Shown in pieces: positions 8,390-16,348 of a DNA stretch of 56,185 nt. Positions within the stretch are counted from its first letter, which is position 1, and each line of letters opens with the position of its first letter. The notes under the pieces are model-generated. The model made no database searches and was not told the DNA's origin. It was given only the letters and a program-made list of their open reading frames with translations. Both the position numbers and the translations under genes were made by a program. Source of the DNA: Rhodobacter sp. (GTDB lineage: Bacteria; Pseudomonadota; Alphaproteobacteria; Rhodobacterales; Rhodobacteraceae). The stretch is taken from positions 1-56,185 of the forward strand of contig JASJCA010000010.1 of assembly GCA_030066215.1 (NCBI GenBank), read 5' to 3'.

Positions 8390-9414
8390 GGTTGATCCTT
8401 CAAGTCGATGGCCCGGCCGGTCCGGATGCTCTCGTCCGCGGCTAGGCAAATCCGCAACGACTGCACCGCGTCGGCCATATGCCGGGTCAGGTCGATATCC
8501 TCGGCAATCGCGCGCAGCACATAGGCCTGCTCGGCATCGCAGAGCTCCTGATGCCCCGGCTCGCCCGGCATTTCGATCACCTGATCCCCGCCCCGTCGGT
8601 GCACCCGGATCGCGCCGACCCGCGTGTGCCCCTCGACGCTGTCGCTGTCGCCGCCGCTCTCGTCGGTGATCGACACCGCGCCGCCGGGTGAGACGATGTC
8701 TTTGACGAAGAACGCCGTCTCCGACATCATCGGCCCCCAGCCGGCCTCGTACCAGCCGACCGAGCCGTCCTCGAACACCACCTGGAACTGCCCGTAATTG
8801 TACATATTTTCGGCAATCTCATCGGTCAGCCGCAGCCCCACGCCATGCACCCTGACCGGCGCGGCATCGGTGATCTGGCACATCACGTCGACGTAATGCA
8901 CCCCGCAATCGACAATCGGCGAAGTGGTCCGCATCAGCGCCTTATGCGTCTCCCACGTCGCGCCGTCCGACTGCTGGTTGAGGTTCAGCCGGAACACATA
9001 CGGGCCGCCCAGCCCCCGCGCCTCGGCAATGAGCCGCATCCAGGACGGGTGATGCCGCAGGATGTAGCCGACGACGAGCTTGCGCCCGGTCTCGACCGCC
9101 TTGGCCACGACCCGCTCGGCATCGGCGACGGTGGTGGCCAGCGGTTTTTCGACGAAAACATTCGCACCGGCCTCCATCGCCGCCACCGCGTAATCGGCAT
9201 GGCTGTCGGAATAGGTCGCGATGCAGACAAGCTCCGGCCCCGTCGCCATGCCCTCCTCGAAGGTCTCGAACAGCGGATAACCGCGCAGCTCCGCCGGCAG
9301 GTCGACGGGGGATCGGTTCACCAACCCAACGATCTCGGCCCCTGGGTGGCGGTGATGGGCCAGCGCATGGCTCAGCCCCATATTGCCCAGTCCGGCGATC
9401 ATAACACGGGTCAT
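8386..9414 (-). CDS. Gfo/Idh/MocA family NAD(P)-dependent oxidoreductase
   Basis: 342 residues. It begins [20 protein letters not shown], a Rossmann dinucleotide fold, followed by [16 protein letters not shown], the EKP motif of the family, and a C-terminal alpha/beta domain with [13 protein letters not shown]. Members oxidise or reduce sugars and cyclitols, or act as NAD-dependent glycosidases. It overlaps the permease (ATGA, 9411-9414) and the ATPase, so it is translationally coupled inside an amino-sugar uptake operon. The substrate is probably the imported sugar or glycoside, but which one cannot be read. Confidence 0.88.
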   Translation of the reverse strand: MTRVMIAGLGNMGLSHALAHHRHPGAEIVGLVNRSPVDLPAELRGYPLFETFEEGMATGPELVCIATYSDSHADYAVAAMEAGANVFVEKPLATTVADAERVVAKAVETGRKLVVGYILRHHPSWMRLIAEARGLGGPYVFRLNLNQQSDGATWETHKALMRTTSPIVDCGVHYVDVMCQITDAAPVRVHGVGLRLTDEIAENMYNYGQFQVVFEDGSVGWYEAGWGPMMSETAFFVKDIVSPGGAVSITDESGGDSDSVEGHTRVGAIRVHRRGGDQVIEMPGEPGHQELCDAEQAYVLRAIAEDIDLTRHMADAVQSLRICLAADESIRTGRAIDLKDQP

Positions 9415-10250
9415 TTGACGGCCCCCGAGGTGATGCCGCGGATCAACTGCCGCGAGAAGATGACATAGAGGATCAGCACCGGCAGGATCGCCATCGACAG
9501 CGCCGACAGCACCGCGTTCCAGTCGGTGACGAACTGGCCGATGAAGACCTGGCTGCCCAGCGTCAGCGTCTTGGTCTCCTCCGCCGGGGCCAGGATCAGC
9601 GGGAACCACAGATCGTTCCAGATCGGGATCATGTTGAACACCGCCACCGTCGCCATCGCCGGCCGCACCAAGGGCAGGACCAGGCGGAAAAAGATCACGT
9701 ATTCCGACAGCCCATCGATCCGGCCCGCATTCTTCAGGTCGTCCGACACCCCGCGCATGAACTCAGACAAAATGAACACCGCCAGCGGCAGGCCCTGCGC
9801 CGTGTAAACCAGAATCAGCGCCATCAACGTGTTCACCAGCCCCGTCGAGACCATCAACTCGAGGATCGCCACCGTGCCGATCCGGATCGGGATCATGATG
9901 CCGAGCGCCAGATAGAGCCCCATCAGCGTGTTGCCCTTAAACCGGTATTCGGCCAGCGCGAAGGCGGCCATCGCGCCGAACAAGAGGATGAAGAACAGCG
10001 AGGCGACCGTGACGATCATCGAGTTCTGGAAGTAGCCGAAGAAGTCGCCCTGGCGCAGCACCGTCTCATAGCCGATCAGGCTGAAAGAATCCGCGCCGGG
10101 CAACGACAGCGGCTCGCGAAAGATCGCCTTGCGGGTCTTGAAGCTGTTGATCAGGATCACGAAGACCGGGAACAGGGCGATCAACGTATAGACGATCAGC
10201 ACGGCATGCATCGCCGCGACATTGACGGGGTTTCGGCGCGCCTTCAGCAT
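9411..10250 (-). CDS. Carbohydrate ABC transporter permease (MalG type)
   Basis: 279 residues from an ATG that shares one base with the stop of the first permease (TGATG at 10248-10252). Six membrane segments are apparent, starting with AAMHAVLIVYTLIALFPVF, and the cytoplasmic EAA loop is readable as NAGRIDGLSEYVIFFRLVLPL. The C-terminus [13 protein letters not shown] is typical of MalG-like inner-membrane proteins. It forms the channel with the 10250-11167 product. Confidence 0.92.
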   Translation of the reverse strand: MLKARRNPVNVAAMHAVLIVYTLIALFPVFVILINSFKTRKAIFREPLSLPGADSFSLIGYETVLRQGDFFGYFQNSMIVTVASLFFILLFGAMAAFALAEYRFKGNTLMGLYLALGIMIPIRIGTVAILELMVSTGLVNTLMALILVYTAQGLPLAVFILSEFMRGVSDDLKNAGRIDGLSEYVIFFRLVLPLVRPAMATVAVFNMIPIWNDLWFPLILAPAEETKTLTLGSQVFIGQFVTDWNAVLSALSMAILPVLILYVIFSRQLIRGITSGAVK

Positions 10251-11167
10251 CAGAACTGGTACCGCCGCATCCGGGTCTGGATGCCGAAAAGATAGATGCA
10301 GACGCCGACCAGGATGATCGCGAACATCGCCGTTGCGATGGCCGAGCCCATATGCGGATCGCCCAATTGCAGCTGGAAGCCGAAGAAGGTGCGGTAGAGG
10401 AAGGTGCCCAGAATGTCGGTCGAGAAATCCGGCCCCGCCAGCGCGCCCTGGGCCGCATAGATCAGGTCGAAGGCGTTGAAGTTGCCAACGAACGTGAGGA
10501 TCGAGATGATCCCGATCGAGGGCAGGATCAACGGCAGCTTGATCTTCCAGAACGCCGACATGCCGGTGATGCCCTCGACTTCCGCCGCCTCCAGGATCTC
10601 CTCGGGGATGGTCAGAAGCGCGGCATAGATCAGCATCATCGGGATGCCCACGAACTGCCAGACCGACACCAGCGACAGCGTGGTCAGCGCATATTCCTCT
10701 TTTCCGAGCCAGGGCGCGTAGAGAAACTTCAGCCCTACCGCGTCCAGCATCCCCGGCGCGATGCCCCAGATCGGCGACAGGATCAGCTTCCAGGCGAACC
10801 CGACGATCACGAACGACAGGATCGTCGGGATGAAAATGGCCGACCGGTAGAGCGCGGCGAAACGCAGCCGCGGATGGCTGAGAATCGCCGCCAACAGGAT
10901 GCCGATCGGGTTTTGGACCAGCATATGAATGAAGAAGAACCAGAAATTGTTGCCGAGCGCGTTCCAGAAGCTCTCGGACCACCTTGGATCGCCGAACAGC
11001 GTGCGGAAATTCTCCAGCCCCACGAAATGCCGCACGTTGTCGACTTCGGTGAACAGCGCCAACCGCAGCGTGTTGAACAGCGGGAAGATCATGATCGCGG
11101 TGTAGACCAGCACCGCCGGCGCCAGGAACACGACGATATGCCAGCGGATGGGGCGTCTCGAAGCCAT
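10250..11167 (-). CDS. Carbohydrate ABC transporter permease (MalF type)
   Basis: 305 residues with six or so membrane helices beginning IVVFLAPAVLVYTAIMIFPL. The EAA loop reads EAAEVEGITGMSAFWKIKLP. It is the partner of the MalG-type permease downstream. It is separated from the binding-protein gene by 178 nt that hold two strong hairpins, which probably reduce permease expression relative to the binding protein. The specificity is suggested only by the murQ context. Confidence 0.92.
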   Translation of the reverse strand: MASRRPIRWHIVVFLAPAVLVYTAIMIFPLFNTLRLALFTEVDNVRHFVGLENFRTLFGDPRWSESFWNALGNNFWFFFIHMLVQNPIGILLAAILSHPRLRFAALYRSAIFIPTILSFVIVGFAWKLILSPIWGIAPGMLDAVGLKFLYAPWLGKEEYALTTLSLVSVWQFVGIPMMLIYAALLTIPEEILEAAEVEGITGMSAFWKIKLPLILPSIGIISILTFVGNFNAFDLIYAAQGALAGPDFSTDILGTFLYRTFFGFQLQLGDPHMGSAIATAMFAIILVGVCIYLFGIQTRMRRYQF

Positions 11168-11208
11168 CGGCGGTGCCTTTCCTGAAGCGGCGGGAAAAGA
11201 GTTTTCAG

Positions 11209-11291
11209 GCCTCCGGCGGGGATATTTCCAGCCAGATGAAGCGGGGAGCCAGGCTCTAATTCATCTGGCCACAAATACCCCCGCCGGAGGC
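11209..11291. repeat. Large intercistronic stem-loop between binding protein and permease
   Basis: The arms 11209-11240 and 11260-11291 are complementary at about 29 of 32 positions (GCCTCCGGCGGGG...CCAGATGAA against its inverse) around a 19-nt loop that itself contains GAGCC/GGCTC. The arms resemble an intergenic palindrome I know to be common in Rhodobacterales genomes. In the minus-strand mRNA it follows the binding-protein stop and precedes the permease, a place where such structures stabilise the upstream message or attenuate the downstream one. Confidence 0.7.
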
Positions 11292-11308
11292 TCCGGACCT
11301 CTCAATCA

Positions 11309-11338
11309 GCGGGCCGGCCGATCCAGCGCCCGGCCCGC
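11309..11338 (-). terminator. GC-rich hairpin just after the binding-protein gene (attenuator)
   Basis: A 9-bp stem (GCGGGCCGG / CCGGCCCGC) with a 12-nt loop begins 7 nt after the binding-protein stop in the minus-strand transcript. No U-tract follows, so it is more likely a 3'-end stabiliser or partial attenuator than a full terminator. Confidence 0.5.
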
Positions 11339-11345
11339 GCAGCAC

Positions 11346-12593
11346 TCACATCTGCGGCTCGTACCAGCTCGCCAGCCCTTCCTGCAGCCGTGCGCCCGCG
11401 TCCTCGGGGCTCTCGGCGCCCTTGATCACCTGGGCCGAGGCGTTCCAGGTCTCGTTTTCCAGGTTCGGCGTGCCGCGCGACAGGATCTGGTAGGTCGAGC
11501 GGATCGTCGAGTTGCACTCGCCCCGCCACGACACGAACTCCTGCGCCAATGGATCTTCCAACGTCACCGGCGCGCTCGACAGCGAGAAGAAGCCCGGCAG
11601 TGCGTTGGCGTAGAGCGAGGCGAATTCCTCGGACGCGACCCAGCTCAGGAAGGTCTTGGCGGCCTCAGCATTGCCCGACGCGGCGTTCAGCCCGATAGCG
11701 ATATCGGTGTGGTCCGAGATGTAGCATTCGTCGCCCGCATTCTGCACCGGGGGCTTGAACGCGCCCATTTCGAAATCTGCCTGCGCGTTGAAGCCGGTGA
11801 TTTCCCAGCTACCCGCCGGATAGATCGCGGCGCGGCCCAGCGTGAACAGGTTCTGGCTGTCCGGATAGGTCTGCGCCTCGTAACCGTCGCCCAAGTAATC
11901 CCCCCACTTGGCGAGCTGCCGGTACGGCGCCACCCAGGCCTCGTCGGTCAGCTTCTGGTCGCCCGCGATCAACGCAAGGCGCCCCTCTTCGCCCTTCCAG
12001 TAGTTCGGGCCGATGTTGTTGTAGCCCATCGTCGCCGCTTCCCACTGGTCGTTGGTGCCCATCGCCATCGGGATGTAGGACCCGTCCGCCTTGATCGCGT
12101 CGAGCACGGCGAAGAACTCGGCCTCGGTCGCCGGCACCGCGACGCCGACCTCGGCGAAGGCGTCCTTGTTGTAGATGAAGCCGTGGATCACGCTCGCCAT
12201 CGGCACGCAGAACGTCGCCGACCCGTCGTCGGTGGTCCAGGCGGATTTCGCCACGTCCGAGAAGTTCTCCATCCCCGCCAGGTCGGTCAGCGGCGCCAGG
12301 TGGCCCGCGTCGTAGAGCGCCAGCGAGGCGTCGAACGGCCGGCAGGTGATCAGATCGCCCGCCGATCCGGCGTCGAGCTTGGAATTGAGCACAGCGTTGT
12401 ATTCCGCCGGCGCCGAGGGCGCGAAGGTGACTTTGATGTCGGGGTGCTGCGCCTCGAAGGCGGGGATGATCTTGTCTTGCCACAGCGTCAGGTCGTCGTT
12501 TCGCCAGCTCTCGATGGTCAGGTCCACGGCCAGCGCCGGGGCGGCCAGGGCGGTGCCGGCGAGCAGGGCGCCGGTCAATGTCAGATGTCTCAT
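11346..12593 (-). CDS. Carbohydrate ABC transporter substrate-binding protein (family 1, MalE/UgpB-like)
   Basis: 415 residues with a classical Sec signal peptide (MRHLTLTGALLAGTALAAPALA, cleaved after ALA). The mature protein starts VDLTIESWRNDDLTLWQDKIIPAF, the usual first strand and helix of COG1653 binding proteins, and has NLFTLGRAAIYPAGSWEI and SGNAEAAKTFLSWVAS downstream. It captures the sugar in the periplasm for the two permeases. The start lies 19 nt after murQ, so it is co-transcribed with that gene, and hairpins after its stop may give it the usual excess over the permeases. Confidence 0.92.
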   Translation of the reverse strand: MRHLTLTGALLAGTALAAPALAVDLTIESWRNDDLTLWQDKIIPAFEAQHPDIKVTFAPSAPAEYNAVLNSKLDAGSAGDLITCRPFDASLALYDAGHLAPLTDLAGMENFSDVAKSAWTTDDGSATFCVPMASVIHGFIYNKDAFAEVGVAVPATEAEFFAVLDAIKADGSYIPMAMGTNDQWEAATMGYNNIGPNYWKGEEGRLALIAGDQKLTDEAWVAPYRQLAKWGDYLGDGYEAQTYPDSQNLFTLGRAAIYPAGSWEITGFNAQADFEMGAFKPPVQNAGDECYISDHTDIAIGLNAASGNAEAAKTFLSWVASEEFASLYANALPGFFSLSSAPVTLEDPLAQEFVSWRGECNSTIRSTYQILSRGTPNLENETWNASAQVIKGAESPEDAGARLQEGLASWYEPQM

Positions 12594-12611
12594 GGTCCTC
12601 TCCTGTCTAGG

Positions 12612-13502
12612 TTATGTTCCGGCCGGAGCCGGGCTTTGCAATTCGATCAGCGCCGGGCGCAGCCGGCCGCCGTAACGCGCCAACACCTCGGCCGGGTCCG
12701 ACACACCGGCGCAGCGCAGCACGGCCTCCTTGACCCTCCAGCCCGAAGCCGCGAGCGCCGCCTGCGCCTGCGCCTCACCCACGCCGGCGATCCGCATCAC
12801 CATTGCGACCGCCCGGGCGCGCAGCTTTGCATTGTCGGCTCGCACGTCGACCATCATACCGTCATGGACGTGGCCCAACTTGATCCCCATCAAGGTCGAC
12901 ATCAGGTTCAGCGCCGCCTTCTGCGCCGTGCCGGCGCCCATCCGGGTGGAGCCCGCGATCACCTCCGCCGGCGTCGCCAGGCAGATCGCCACGTCGGCGC
13001 GGGCAAAGATCTCGGCGGCTGGATTGTTGGCGATGGCGATCACCCGCGCGCCCGTCGCCGCAGCGATCTCGGCAAAGCGGACCGCGTAGGGCGTGCGCCC
13101 GCTGGCCGTCACCGCGATCACGGCATCTCCGGGGCGCAGCGCCACCGCATCGGTCTCGGCCTGAGCCGCATCGTCTTCGGTATCGCCTGGCAGCGCCGCG
13201 TCTCGGGGCAGCCCGCCCGCCATGCAAAGCCGCACACGGTCGGGGTCGATCCCGAATGTCCCGGCAAGTTCCAGCCCGTCGGCATTGCCCATCAGCGCAG
13301 AGGATCCCGCTCCGGCATAGACCAACCGCCCACCGCCGCGCAGCGTCTCGGCCATGACTTCGGCGCCGGCCGCGATTTCTGGCAGCGCCGCACGCACCGC
13401 CTGAAGCGCCGCGATCTGCCCGTCCAGCAGGATCCCCAGCACCTCTGCGTCCGGCCGCGCATCGAGCCCCCTGGCCTTGTCGTGAACGTCCTCGGTCTGC
13501 AT
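12612..13502 (-). CDS. murQ: N-acetylmuramic acid 6-phosphate etherase
   Basis: 296 residues. MurQ splits MurNAc-6-phosphate into GlcNAc-6-phosphate and D-lactate. The SIS-type phosphosugar site is visible as VYAGAGSSALMGNADG and VTASGRTPYAVRF, and the family-specific run SRMGAGTAQKAALNLMST, LGHVHDGMMVDVRADNAKLRARA is well kept. It is first in the minus-strand operon; the 17-bp operator at 13536-13552 lies about 34 nt upstream of its ATG. Its product would be deacetylated by NagA encoded on the divergent operon. GAGSSA replaces the common GAGTSG; the effect is unclear. Confidence 0.92.
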   Translation of the reverse strand: MQTEDVHDKARGLDARPDAEVLGILLDGQIAALQAVRAALPEIAAGAEVMAETLRGGGRLVYAGAGSSALMGNADGLELAGTFGIDPDRVRLCMAGGLPRDAALPGDTEDDAAQAETDAVALRPGDAVIAVTASGRTPYAVRFAEIAAATGARVIAIANNPAAEIFARADVAICLATPAEVIAGSTRMGAGTAQKAALNLMSTLMGIKLGHVHDGMMVDVRADNAKLRARAVAMVMRIAGVGEAQAQAALAASGWRVKEAVLRCAGVSDPAEVLARYGGRLRPALIELQSPAPAGT

Positions 13503-13535
13503 CGAAACGGCGAATCCCCTCAGGTCACACCTAGA

Positions 13536-13552
13536 ATACCTATCTAATACCT
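13536..13552. promoter_or_regulatory. Operator copy 1 for the divergent amino-sugar operons
   Basis: ATACCTATCTAATACCT. Its reverse complement differs at a single position from AGGTATTATATAGGTAT at 13647-13663. Each holds two AGGTAT half-units five bases apart. One copy lies at each end of the divergent intergenic region, this one close to murQ. The GntR-family regulator encoded in the plus-strand operon is the natural candidate to bind both. Confidence 0.75.
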
Positions 13553-13646
13553 TTTGTCTACCATTTCCTCATGCACGCCATATTCTCGCCATAATCGCTG
13601 AGATTTCAAGCTATTTGGCATCATATATGTCTTTCAATTCATCTAA

Positions 13647-13663
13647 AGGTATTATATAGGTAT
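13647..13663. promoter_or_regulatory. Operator copy 2 for the divergent amino-sugar operons
   Basis: AGGTATTATATAGGTAT ends 5 nt before the kinase ATG and so overlaps its ribosome-binding region and probably the transcription start. Its pair, in opposite orientation, is at 13536-13552. Binding here would block the plus-strand operon directly. Confidence 0.75.
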
Positions 13664-13668
13664 CTTCC

Positions 13669-14550
13669 ATGCTCCAGGCCCGCGGATACATCATCGGCAT
13701 CGACGGCGGCGGCTCGACCTGCCGCGTGGCGATCGCCTCGGCCGACGGCACCCGCATTGCCGCCACCGAAGGCGGGGCGGCCAACCCGGCAACCTCGATG
13801 ACCGAGGCCATCGCCAGCCTCCGCGCCGCATTGCAGACCGCACAAACCGACGCCGGCCTCGACGATGGTGCCATCACCGGCGCCCGCGCCTATCTCGGCC
13901 TCGCCGGGGTGATCGACGACCGGCTGGCCGACGCCGTCGCCGCTGCCATGCCAATTGATACCGTGATCGTCACCGACGACCGGCCGACCAATATGGCCGG
14001 CGCCTTGGGCGCGCGCGATGGCTTCGTCGCCGCGCTCGGCACTGGCTCGTTCATCGGCCGCCAACAGGGCGCGGTGCAGTCCTTCGTCGGCGGCTGGGGG
14101 TTTTGGCTCGGTGACCAGGCTTCCGGCGGCTGGATCGGCCGCGCCGCGCTGGCGGCCGTGCTGGAATGGCGTGACGGGCTTCTTCCAACGTCGCCAATGC
14201 TCGCGTCGCTCTTGGCCGAGTTCTCGGACGACCCAGGCGAGATCGTGCATTTCGCGGCCCGCGCGGCACCGCCCGATTTCGCTGCCTTCGCGCCGCGGGT
14301 CTTCGACGCCGCCGATGCCGGCGACCGCTCCGCAAAGCGCATCCTGGAAGACGCCACCGGTTATCTGACGCACGCCCTCGACACGCTGGGTTTCGAAACC
14401 GGCGCGCCCCTGTGCCTGATCGGCGGCGTCGGCCCGCGCTTCGCGACGCATCTCGGGGCCCGTTACACCGCCAACCTCACCGCACCGAACGGCACCGCGC
14501 TTGACGGCGCTCTGCAGCTCGCCGCACAGCTCCCGGCCGGCACGCCGTGA
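13669..14550 (+). CDS. BadF/BadG/BcrA/BcrD-family amino-sugar kinase (GlcNAc/MurNAc kinase-like)
   Basis: 293 residues. The ATPase fold of the family is marked by YIIGIDGGGSTCRVAIAS at the N-terminus, ALGTGSFIG in the middle and GGWGFWLGDQASGGWIGR after it, as in N-acetylglucosamine kinase and the clostridial MurNAc/GlcNAc kinase MurK. Next to murQ and nagA, it most likely makes GlcNAc-6-P and perhaps MurNAc-6-P from ATP. The start was taken at the ATG at 13669; only a weak AGG lies upstream because the operator occupies that position. Its stop overlaps the GTG start of the regulator. Confidence 0.83.
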   Translation: MLQARGYIIGIDGGGSTCRVAIASADGTRIAATEGGAANPATSMTEAIASLRAALQTAQTDAGLDDGAITGARAYLGLAGVIDDRLADAVAAAMPIDTVIVTDDRPTNMAGALGARDGFVAALGTGSFIGRQQGAVQSFVGGWGFWLGDQASGGWIGRAALAAVLEWRDGLLPTSPMLASLLAEFSDDPGEIVHFAARAAPPDFAAFAPRVFDAADAGDRSAKRILEDATGYLTHALDTLGFETGAPLCLIGGVGPRFATHLGARYTANLTAPNGTALDGALQLAAQLPAGTP

Positions 14551-15302
14551 GCATCGCCGACTTTCTCGACCCCGGCCGCTGGCTGTCGTCCGCTGCCGGC
14601 CCGCGCTATCTGCAGCTGCGCCGCCGGATCGAGGCTGCCATCGCCGAAGGGCTGCTGCCGCCCAACGCACCGCTGCCGCCCGAACGCGAACTCGCCGCGA
14701 TGACCGGGCTCAGCCGCGTCACCGTGCGCAAGGCGACCCAGGCGCTGGTCGAGGACGGGTTGATCACCCAACGCCAAGGCTCGGGCTCGTTCGTGGCGCC
14801 CCGGAACGCCCGGGTCGAACAGTCTCTGTCGCGCCTCACCTCGTTCACCGAGGATATGGCCCGCCGCGGCTACCGCTCCGAATCGAAATGGCTGGAACGC
14901 GGCGTGTTCCTACCCGCACCGGAAGAGGTCGTGGCGCTTGCCCTCGGCCCCGGCGACAGCGTCTCGCGCATCGCCCGGCTGCGCCTGGCGGGCGGCAAGC
15001 CGATGGCGATCGAACGCGCTGCGCTGCCGGTCGACATCCTGCCCAATCCCACCGAGGTCGCCACCTCGCTCTACGACGTGCTCGAACGCGACGGCCGCCG
15101 CCCGGTCCGCGCGATCCAGAAGCTGTCGGCGGTCAATCTCGGCGACGCCGATGCCGCGCTGCTGGGCGTCGATCCTGGCGCCGCCGGTCTGCGGATCGAG
15201 CGCACCTCGTACCTGCCCGACGGTCGCGTCGTCGAATTCACCCGCTCGATCTACCGCGGCGACAGCTACGATTTCGTGGCCGAACTGCGGCTCAGCCCCT
15301 GA
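14547..15302 (+). CDS. GntR/HutC-family transcriptional regulator (NagQ/NagR-like)
   Basis: 251 residues from a GTG that overlaps the kinase stop (GTGA, 14547-14550). The winged helix-turn-helix is clear: LPPERELAAMTGLSRVTVRKATQALVEDGLI, then QGSGSFVAPR. The rest is a UTRA-type effector domain ending DFVAELRLS. In this context it should sense an amino-sugar phosphate and repress both divergent operons through the paired 17-bp sites. An ATG of the SIS gene overlaps its stop. Confidence 0.9.
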   Translation: MSIADFLDPGRWLSSAAGPRYLQLRRRIEAAIAEGLLPPNAPLPPERELAAMTGLSRVTVRKATQALVEDGLITQRQGSGSFVAPRNARVEQSLSRLTSFTEDMARRGYRSESKWLERGVFLPAPEEVVALALGPGDSVSRIARLRLAGGKPMAIERAALPVDILPNPTEVATSLYDVLERDGRRPVRAIQKLSAVNLGDADAALLGVDPGAAGLRIERTSYLPDGRVVEFTRSIYRGDSYDFVAELRLSP

Positions 15303-15313
15303 TGAGGCCCGCA

Positions 15314-16345
15314 ATGGACGACACGCCCAGCCAGATGCGCCACGAGGTGCTGGAAATCCCCGATGCGACCGAACGCCTGCTCACCGACGGCGCGCCCGCG
15401 ATCCGCGCCGCCGCCGCCGCGCTCCGCAGCCTCGACCCGCCGTTTCTGACCACCGTCGCGCGCGGTTCGTCCGACCACGTGGCGACCTACCTCAAATACG
15501 TCGCCGAACTGCTTCTCGGCGTGCCCGTGGCCTCGGTCGGGCCCTCGGTCGCCTCGATCTACCGCGCGCCCCTGCGCCTCGGCGGCAGCGGGTGCCTTGC
15601 GATCTCGCAGTCGGGCCAAAGCCCCGACATCGTTGAATTGGCTAGATCCGCGACGGCAGGTGGCGCCGTGACGCTGGCGCTGACCAATCATCCGGGATCG
15701 CCCATGGCGCAGGCCAGCACGCATTGCCTTGACATCCAGGCCGGGCCGGAGCTGTCGGTCGCCGCCACCAAGACCTTTGTCAATTCCGCCATCGCCGGGC
15801 TGATGCTACTTGCAGAATGGCGGCAGGACGCCGAGTTGCTTGCCGCCATTCACGCCCTGCCCGAGGCCCTGGCCCGGGCAACGCAAATCGACTGGCCGGA
15901 GTTCCGCAACGCCGTTTCCGGGTGGTCGTCGCTATTCACCCTCGGTCGCGGGCCCGGTTTCGCAATCTCCAACGAGGCGGCGTTGAAGTTCAAGGAAACC
16001 TGTCGGATTCACGCCGAAAGCTATTCCTCGGCTGAGGTGCTGCACGGCCCGGTTTCGATCGTCGATCAGGGCTTTCCGGTGCTGGGGCTGGCCGCGGGCG
16101 ACGCCGCCGAGGAGGTGCTGGTCGCCGTCGCCGACGGGCTTGCCGCGCAGGGTGCGGCTGCCTTCGTCACCTCGGGCCGGGCGGCAACGGCCGCGCGCCT
16201 GCCCTGTATCCGCACCGCGCATCCTCTCACCGACCCGATCGCCCTGATCACCTCGTTCTACGCCATGGTCGAACGCCTCGCCGTGGCCCGCGGCATCGAT
16301 CCTGACGCGCCGCGGCACCTGAAAAAAGTCACCGAGACCGTCTGA
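15314..16345 (+). CDS. SIS-domain glucosamine-6-phosphate deaminase-like protein (GlmS C-domain/NagB-II type)
   Basis: 343 residues with two SIS domains, as in the isomerase half of GlmS. Readable landmarks are TVARGSSDHVATYLKY, CLAISQSGQSPDIVELARSA, ELSVAATKTFVNSAIA and the second-domain LGRGPGFAISNEAALKFKE. No glutaminase domain is present, so it is probably a deaminase turning GlcN-6-P into fructose-6-P and ammonia. The ATG at 15314 has GAGG six bases upstream; an alternative ATG at 15302 overlaps the regulator stop and would add four residues. The next gene, nagA, starts 3 nt after its stop, which fits the pathway order. Confidence 0.85.
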   Translation: MDDTPSQMRHEVLEIPDATERLLTDGAPAIRAAAAALRSLDPPFLTTVARGSSDHVATYLKYVAELLLGVPVASVGPSVASIYRAPLRLGGSGCLAISQSGQSPDIVELARSATAGGAVTLALTNHPGSPMAQASTHCLDIQAGPELSVAATKTFVNSAIAGLMLLAEWRQDAELLAAIHALPEALARATQIDWPEFRNAVSGWSSLFTLGRGPGFAISNEAALKFKETCRIHAESYSSAEVLHGPVSIVDQGFPVLGLAAGDAAEEVLVAVADGLAAQGAAAFVTSGRAATAARLPCIRTAHPLTDPIALITSFYAMVERLAVARGIDPDAPRHLKKVTETV

Positions 16346-16348
16346 CGC

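Noticed and set aside
11148-13547. 799-codon plus-strand open frame
   Set aside because: Runs antisense through permease, binding protein and murQ genes; Arg/Gly/His-rich composition and no domain. Shadow of high-GC codon use.
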